Shown: positions 58,004-64,000 of the stretch, piece by piece
Layout of the letters: each line of letters begins with the position of its first letter
Position numbering within the stretch: position 1 is the first letter of the stretch
Origin: Hygrophila difformis
Taxonomy: Eukaryota; Streptophyta; Magnoliopsida; Lamiales; Acanthaceae
Assembly: GCA_030278955.1 (NCBI GenBank)
Contig: JAOANR010000014.1
Location: forward strand, 28,781,453 to 28,845,452
Reading direction: 5' to 3'
DNA: 64,000 nt
Made by a program: the position numbers and the translations under genes
Notes under the pieces: model-generated
What the model was told of the DNA's origin: nothing
What the model saw: only the letters and a program-made list of their open reading frames with translations
Databases searched by the model: none

Positions 58004-58846
58004 TGTTAGGGATATTTCTTGTATTGTGAAGATGTTCGTTATATTTGTCGTTGTTGCAACATCATGCCAACAACGCTCTTTTCTCTTCACTGGAAAAAGC
58101 ACAGAATAGTACAGTGACGTGGCATTTCCCCTAGCAGGCCTTAGAGGGCTTTAGATGGGCCTTAAAACCCATATAAATACATGTCTTCGTCCTTGAAGGA
58201 TTGTGTGTGTTTACAGCCGCAATCACAGCTCCTTTTACAGAGTATTAACAGATTCCAAGCTGTGTTTATGGTGGATTGAGAGCTGAAGCAGAAACCCCCT
58301 GGTTTTCGTTGTTTGCGTAAGGCACCAACAACCATCCTGCTACTGGTATATCTTTAGCTGTTGAGTCTTCTACATTTTCATGGGGTAATTGGGATTGTGT
58401 TTAGGCATTTCTGAGTTTATTGTTTTGTAAACACAATCCGTGAGTATTGCAGGTGTTTTAGCACCATTGAGCTTAACTTGTTTGATTAGCTAGATTCCTC
58501 AAACACCATCTTAATACCTGCCGGTGAATTGCTTGCATTTGGGTAGATAGTTGATGCTCCCATGTGTTCTACTTGTCTATTTGGGTAGATAGGAGAGTTC
58601 ATTGGAATGTAAGGGTATGTAAGGTGTGTTTGACTCTTGTTCAATCGGTTTGGTGGAGATCTAGTGAATCCCTGGCTTGGAGCCCCCAGATGTAGATCAG
58701 TGGATCGAACTGGGTGACCAAATTCCTTGTGTTCTTATTTTATTCCGCACTCCGTTTGTGTTTGCCTCTGGTTGTGGTTTGCAGGTTGTTGAGACATCGC
58801 TCAAACAACGCTTACAGGGTTTTACGTATTCTGATTGGTCCTGTCA
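58004..58846 (+). repeat. 3' LTR of copia G
   Basis: TGTTAGGG...CCTGTCA, 843 bp, followed by TSD CTGGG. Confidence 0.95.
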
Positions 58847-59494
58847 CTGGGTATGGCGGATAGGATGCGGCCGCCGGACTACCGGCTAAATGGAAAAAAT
58901 TACTAAATTGGCTGCAGCCGCCGGATCGCCGGCTAAATAAAATTACTCATGCATTAAATTATGTTTTAAATACATTTCCATGTTTAATTTATTATTCATG
59001 AATTTAAACGTGTCTTTAAATTATGCAAATTAAATTCTTACTTTTAAATTAGCAAATAAAATGTTTTTATATGCATGACTAAAACATGATTTTATTTATT
59101 AAAATTAAACCCCTTTATTGTTATGTTAGGATTGATTTACTTAGTATTTTATCCCTTTCTTTTCAGAGTATGGCGATAATGCATAAGCATGTGCATTTGG
59201 GGGGACTCTTTTGGAACATTATTTTGTCGTTTTATGAGACGCATATCAGGCCTGTATAACCCAAGTTTTGGGCGTCTCGGCCCTATTTTAATTTTCGCTG
59301 CGATTTATTATTACTATCATGTGTGAATGACATCATATTATTATTTGTAATAATTCCGAACTTGTTTTTAAAACTCTTTTCAAATACCCATAGCCTTGCA
59401 TCTCTTTAGCAAGCTCGGAGAATTCGTGTCTTGCTAGGGAGGTATGGCGGTGGCGTCCCGGCATGGGTTACCAAAACCGGGGTGTTACAATAAC

Positions 59495-60034
59495 CAAGGA
59501 GGTCGATATGGCAACAATCAAGGATATCGGCCCCCTCAGAACCAGAACCAGCGCCCACCAAATCAAAACCAAAATCAGCGTCCACAGAACCAGAATCAAA
59601 ATCCAAATCAGAATCATAACCAGCAGGCCAATCAAGGGAGGCCCATGGGGAGGTTGAATGTGATCAACCAGGCGGACATACTTGAACAGGGTGATGTGGT
59701 GGCAGGTACGTTCCATGTTTTGAGTACGCCCCTTAAGGTTTTATTTGATTCTGGAGCTAGTTGTTTGATCATATCTTCAAGAGTTATAACTAAACTAGAT
59801 CTACCTAAGTGCGAGATGATTAGGTTAGGAATCCAACTACCTTCTGGGGAAGTAGTATCATGTTCTAAGCGCTATAACGGAATTCTTGTAGTAATCAAGA
59901 ACGTAGAATTCTTCGCGAACTTGGTAGAGTTTAACCTAAGGGACTTTGACGTTATATTGGGTACGGATTGGTTGACCTGGTATAAAACAACGATCGAATG
60001 CCAAAAAACAAAAGATCACTCTGTCAAAGAGTAG
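59495..60034 (+). pseudogene. gag-pol: element C Gag end and protease, resuming after D
   Basis: Asn/Gln/Pro-rich Gag linker, then [11 protein letters not shown] (protease), [13 protein letters not shown] and DFDVILGTDWL. The frame is lost after KTKDHSVKE by frameshift. The Gag part joins in sequence order to 37952-39035. Confidence 0.88.
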
Positions 60035-60112
60035 GGGAAAAGAGTTATCTTTTACTCTCAGCCCCCTAAGAAGACTAACAAGATAGTTAACGCCCTCAAG
60101 TTATGTAGTTTA

Positions 60113-60625
60113 GTGCGTAAGGGCTACGCATTATATGCATGCTACATTCATAACCTTGAGGCGGAAGGAGAAAAGGTGGATAATATTCCGGTGGTAAGAG
60201 AATACCTGGATGTATTTCCAAAAGACGTTCCCAGCATGCCACCTGAGAGAGATCTTGAATTCACCATAGATCTTATTCCCGGAACGGAACGTGTTTCGAA
60301 AGCTCCTTACCGCATGGCGCCATTGGAGATGAAAGAGCTGAAGGAGCAACTCGAGGAACTTTTGGAGAAGGGATACATAAGACCAAGTACGTCTCCGTGG
60401 AGAGCACCGGTCTTATTTGTTAAGAAGAAGGACGGAGGGCTACGGCTATGCATCGATTATAGAGGACTTAACCAAGTAACGATTAAGCACAAATACTCGT
60501 TGCCCCGAATTGAGCACTTATTTGACCAATTGAAGGGAGCTTCAGTGTTCTCGAAGATCGACCTGCAATCTGGTTATCACCAGTTTAGGATTGCCGAGAA
60601 GGATATTCCGAAAATGGCGTTCTGA
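60113..60625 (+). pseudogene. pol: element C reverse transcriptase, N-terminal part
   Basis: [15 protein letters not shown] linker, [45 protein letters not shown]. Ends at TGA where D has an Arg codon. Confidence 0.88.
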
Positions 60626-60652
60626 ACTCGTTATGGACAATACGAGTTCACG

Positions 60653-60835
60653 GTGTTGTCTTTTGGACTAACCAACGTCCCAGCGATGTTCATGAACCTC
60701 ATGAACAATGTATTTCGAGTATTATTAGATCAGTTCGTAGTAGTGTTCATAGATGACATCCTGATCTACTCGAAAAGCAAGGAGGAACATTCCGAGCACT
60801 TGCACCAAGTGTTAGGGATCTTGCGCCAAAATTAA
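60653..60835 (+). pseudogene. pol: element C reverse transcriptase active-site segment
   Basis: [20 protein letters not shown] and [19 protein letters not shown], then TAA in place of a Gln codon. Another TGA follows near 60891. Confidence 0.85.
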
Positions 60836-60943
60836 TTGTATGGCAAGCTGTCAAAATGCGACTTTTGGTTGAGGGAAGTAGCATTTCTTTGACATATAGT
60901 ATCCGCCGATGGAGTTTCAGTAGACCCGGCGAAAATTTCGGCA

Positions 60944-61495
60944 GTGACGGAGTGGGTATCGCCAATGAGTCCAACAGAAATAAGAAGTTTTCTCGGACTA
61001 GCTGGATACTATAGGCAATTGGTGAAGGATTTCTCGAAAATCACACATCCTTTGGCCCATCTATTGAAGAAAGGAGTGAAGTACGAATGGACTAGTGAAT
61101 ACGAGACTGCATTTCAAGAATTAAAGAAACGCCTCACAACTGTGCCAGTGTTGGCGTTACCATCGGAGAATGGAGACTTCGAAGTACACAGTGATGCTTC
61201 GAAGGACGGCTTAGGATGCGTTCTAATGCAAGAACAGAAAGTCATTGCATACGCATCAAGGCAATTAAAACCACACGAAGAGAACTACCCGACACATGAC
61301 TTGGAACTGGCAGCAGTCGTGTTCGCCCTGAAGATATGGGGACATTATATTTATGGGCAGAAGTGTCGAATGTATACCATCCATAAGAGCCTCAAATATA
61401 TATTCACGCAAAAAGAACTGAACTTGAGGCAATGGAGGTGGTTGGAATTGATCAAGGACTATGATCTAGAGATGAAGGAAAGGCCAACGTGGTAG
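60944..61495 (+). pseudogene. pol: element C RNase H
   Basis: [44 protein letters not shown] and [16 protein letters not shown] (the usual TDHKS is TIHKS, so the third acidic residue is lost). A small deletion near 61470 shifts the frame. Confidence 0.85.
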
Positions 61496-61881
61496 CTGAC
61501 GCCTTGAGTCAGGAGACCCAAAACGTGGCAAATTCACTTGTGATACCGCCCAAGTTGTATACGGACTTGGCGAAGTTGAGCTTAAAACTTGTGCATTCCG
61601 GCACAGTGAACGAAGTGGTCAACGCGATGATAGTAGAGTCTACCATAATTGATGAAATAACACTCGCCCAACCGGGCAACGTGACGATGGAAAGGATCAA
61701 AAAGAGCATTGCCGATGGCAAGACAATAGGATTTGCTATTCACGAGGATGGAAGCATTCATTTCAAGGGACGATGGTGCATGCCCCAGAGGTGCGGCGAG
61801 TTGAAGCAAAGATTGATGGAAGAAGGCCATAGTATCCATATTCGGTTCATCCCGGGGTTGATAAACTTTATAAGGACCTGA
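61489..61881 (+). pseudogene. pol: element C RNase H-integrase linker
   Basis: [33 protein letters not shown] and QRLMEEGHS, then a frameshift. The next 264 bp (61882-62145) are the integrase zinc region and first Asp block with stops and a short tandem duplication of TGGATAGTATAACAA near 62020-62050. Confidence 0.83.
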
Positions 61882-62145
61882 AGAAGAATTATTGGTGGCC
61901 AAACATGAAGAGAGAGGTAGCCGAGTTCGTGGCGAGATGCCTCACTTTCCAAAAGGTCAAAGCTGTACGTCAAAAACCCCTAGGTTTAATGCAGCCATTG
62001 GAAATCCCGAGCTGGAAATGGGATAGTATAACAATGGATAGTATAACAATGGATTTTGTTTTGGGGTTACCATGATCACCAAAAAGAATGAATAAGATTT
62101 GCGTGATTGTTGATAGAATGACATAAACGGCAATATTTTATTCCA

Positions 62146-62649
62146 ATGAAGGACACTTGGACAATGGACCAATTAACAAAGGCTTACATCGACAATGTGG
62201 TACGACGACATGGAGAACAACATGACATCATTTCGGATAGAGACAGTAGATTTGTCTCTCACTTTTGGACCAAGCTTCAAGAAGCTCTCGGTACACAGAT
62301 TAAGATGAGTACTGCATTCCACCCGATGACGGATGGACAAACCGAGAGAACGATTCAGACATTAGAAGATATGCTAAGGGCATGCGTGCTAGAGTTTAAA
62401 GGGACTTGGGAAAATCATTTACCACTAATTGAGTTTTCCTACAACAATAGCTACCATGCTAGCATCGGCATGGCACCATTCGAGGCATTGTATGGTCAAA
62501 AGTGTCGAAGCCCGTTGAGTTGGGAAGAGAGCGATAAGACTGTGGTAGTGGGACCACAACTCATGGAAGATATGACCCAACAAATCAAGGTGATTCGAGA
62601 AAGAATGAAAGCCGCCCAAGACCGACAGAAGAGTTATGCCGACGTGTGA
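62146..62649 (+). pseudogene. pol: element C integrase core
   Basis: [35 protein letters not shown] and [20 protein letters not shown]. Ends at TGA within a GACGTGTGACGA context (CGA to TGA). Confidence 0.87.
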
Positions 62650-62685
62650 CGACAAGATCTGGAATTTCAAGTTGGGGATAAGGTT

Positions 62686-63117
62686 ATGCTAAAGGTATCG
62701 CCAATGAAGGGGGTGATGCACTTTGGCAAACGAGGGAAGTTAAGTCCTCGATACATAGGACCGTACGAGATTCTAGAACGACTGGGGAACCTAGCGTATC
62801 GACTAGCATTACCGCAACAAATGGCTCGTGTCCATAATGTATTCCATGTCTCGCAATTAAAGAAGTATGTGCCCGATCCAACGCATGTGCTTCAACCAGA
62901 AGTGATTGAATTGGATGATGACTTGACCTACGAGGAGGTTCCAGTGCAAATACTCGACTTCAAGGAGAGAGTGACAAGGAATAACACCGTAAAAATGGTC
63001 AAGGTTCTTTGGTCTAACGACGAAGCCGAGACAGCAACATGGGAATTGGAGGCAGACATGAGACAATGTTACCCAACCCTTTTCCAAGATGATTCGACCA
63101 CAGTTATGGGGACATAA
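62686..63117 (+). pseudogene. pol: element C integrase C-terminus and chromodomain
   Basis: [13 protein letters not shown] (GPY/F), [14 protein letters not shown] and the chromodomain VKVLWSNDEAETATWE, ending TTVMGT at the conserved stop inside the hairpin. Confidence 0.88.
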
Positions 63118-63140
63118 CTGTAAGCTTAAGGGGGAGAGGA
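63100..63140 (+). promoter_or_regulatory. element C hairpin and polypurine tract 1 (used)
   Basis: Hairpin AGTTATG-GGGA-CATAACT within 63100-63121, then CTTAAGGGGGAGAGGA (63125-63140), directly before TGTAACGACCC at 63141. Confidence 0.85.
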
Positions 63141-64000
63141 TGTAACGACCCAACTACTTGTATCATAATCAAAGAAAAACAAATTTAAATTATTTTGAAC
63201 TACGTGATGGCTTAATCCCTTCACGGGGTACGTAGGCAACTTGGAACTTTCAATTCTGAGTTCAGTCATACTATAAAAATAAAAATGACATGATATGATA
63301 TAAGAAATAAAAACGGAATTACCCTAGTTCCTAGCTCGCGAGAAGCTGACACACAACTTCGAGGACGAAATTGATTTCTAAGGAGGGTAAACTGTAATAC
63401 CCGCGAAATTAGTTGTATTATTATCGCTTAAATAAGAAATGGAATTAAATTCAAGTACGAAAAGAATTTAAATTCCGAGAGCCTGTGAAGTCGGAAATAA
63501 TTTAATTAAATAAATTATTGCATGGGAGCGAGTAATCGGTGAATTCAAACTCGACGAATTTAAGATTTCGATCACGAAATTAATTCGAGTCGAAATAAAT
63601 TTAAGTTAAGAATTATATCCGAGAACGACCCGAAAAATCGAGCCCAAAAACGTAGAAGGATAAAAGTCCGAAAGAGAGGAGAAAAGACCAGACGGATCGC
63701 ACGACCCGGTCCGGACCGCAGTCCAAAACGATGTCGCGCGGTCGCGTGCCATGACCGCGCCACCACGACAGCAGCTGCACCTTGATGTGTTTTCGAGATT
63801 TTGTTACCTTATTTTCGACCCCGACTATGGAAACACGATCCCAGTCGAGGGAAAGGTGTTAAGGTCAAATAATGGCTGATCTTCCACCATATTTTCAGAT
63901 CATTATACACCATTATCCCCTCCTACCATCCTTTGTTCTCTCTTTGCTCCCCAAACCCCAAAAACACCAAGTTCTTGCTTTCCGACCATTTTCCGTCAAC
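63141..64000 (+). repeat. 3' LTR of element C (partial)
   Basis: Matches 11018 onward of the 5' LTR, including the internal second tract (TGTAATACCC at 63393), and passes the solo copia LTR insertion site uninterrupted near 63940. Cut by the window end. Confidence 0.9.

Larger units (their letters stand above)
49893..58846 (+). mobile_element. Ty1/copia element G, SIRE-type, with a third ORF
   Basis: LTRs 49893-50735 and 58004-58846, both 843 bp and differing at about 17 positions by eye. TSD CTGGG (49888-49892 and 58847-58851). The paralogous site in the D 5' LTR (about 40962-40975) is intact. Between the LTRs lie gag-protease, integrase-reverse transcriptase-RNase H, and an extra ORF before the polypurine tract. 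The protease-integrase-RT order defines copia. Confidence 0.95.
39036..59489 (+). mobile_element. Ty3/gypsy element D, full length with G nested in its 3' LTR
   Basis: LTR 39036-41692, primer-binding site 41696, pre-gag ORF, gag-pol, two polypurine tracts, 3' LTR 47954-59489. TSD ATAAC at 39031-39035 and 59490-59494. The uninterrupted reading across the target site is seen in D itself near 44038-44050 (the same gag position). Confidence 0.93.
47954..59489 (+). repeat. 3' LTR of element D, split by copia element G
   Basis: Pieces 47954-49892 and 58847-59489, about 2577 bp without the insertion. It lacks roughly 90 bp (ATTGTTGAGATCGTGG region) relative to the 5' LTR. It ends GGGGTGTTACA before TSD ATAAC. 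Confidence 0.92.
11018..64000 (+). mobile_element. old Ty3/gypsy element C hosting all later insertions (3' end outside window)
   Basis: After removing nested insertions the order is LTR (11018-34659), primer-binding site (34663), pre-gag ORF (35223), gag (about 37952-39030 continuing at 59495), protease, reverse transcriptase, RNase H, integrase, chromodomain (to 63117), polypurine tract (63125-63140), 3' LTR (63141 on). Gag-pol is broken by many stops and frameshifts. The uninterrupted 3' LTR copy at 63141-64000 matches the start of the 5' LTR and lacks the solo copia LTR, so that insertion is younger than C. Confidence 0.85.

Noticed and set aside
59444..59489. Start of the 196-codon frame inside the D LTR end
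   Set aside because: The ATG belongs to the LTR of D; the coding sequence of C resumes only after the TSD at 59495.

Overview
This is nuclear DNA of a flowering plant, almost certainly a eudicot, and nearly all of it is nested LTR retrotransposons. I see no host gene I can support. The case for a plant: chromodomain-bearing Ty3/gypsy elements of Tekay/Del type, a SIRE-type Ty1/copia element, primer-binding sites matching plant initiator-Met tRNA, and a Stowaway-like MITE. The species cannot be named from the sequence.

Layout. 1-5127 (minus): a gag-only, non-autonomous Ty3/gypsy element (TR-GAG type), whose 3' LTR runs off the window start. It sits inside a plus-strand LTR whose remainder is 5128-6926. 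6927-9711: unassigned, with two TATA-like sites on opposite strands. 9712-11017: part of a minus-strand gypsy LTR, interrupted by element C. 11018-64000 (plus): element C, an old, decayed gypsy element that acts as a landing pad. Its 5' LTR (11018-34659) received a solo copia LTR (11843-12687) and a ~20 kb three-LTR tandem gypsy insertion, A (14050-34047, minus). Its internal region received a MITE (34740-34997), a solo gypsy LTR (35867-37577) and a full gypsy element D (39036-59489). A copia element G (49893-58846) is inserted in the 3' LTR of D. C resumes at 59495, and its 3' LTR starts at 63141 and leaves the window. Target-site duplications and uninterrupted paralogous copies within the window support most of these boundaries. 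The deepest nesting is minus-strand LTR > C > D > G.

Coding capacity. The gypsy elements encode a fused Gag-Pol (two zinc knuckles, aspartic protease, reverse transcriptase, RNase H, integrase, chromodomain). Elements A, C and D also carry a small upstream ORF with an acidic tail. All pol genes are broken. The TR-GAG gag and the copia third ORF are intact, and copia gag-pol has a single in-frame stop.

Most interesting: (1) long gypsy LTRs hold arrays of short hairpins whose stems change in a base-pair-preserving way, in three unrelated arrays; (2) two complete hairpin + polypurine-tract modules lie ~270-300 bp apart at the 3' end of these elements, and different copies have used different ones to define the LTR start; (3) the LTR leaders share two 5' splice-site-like sequences; (4) the copia element carries an intact third ORF resembling plant-transposon-protein domains in the env-like slot, preceded by a strong 3' splice-site-like tract.
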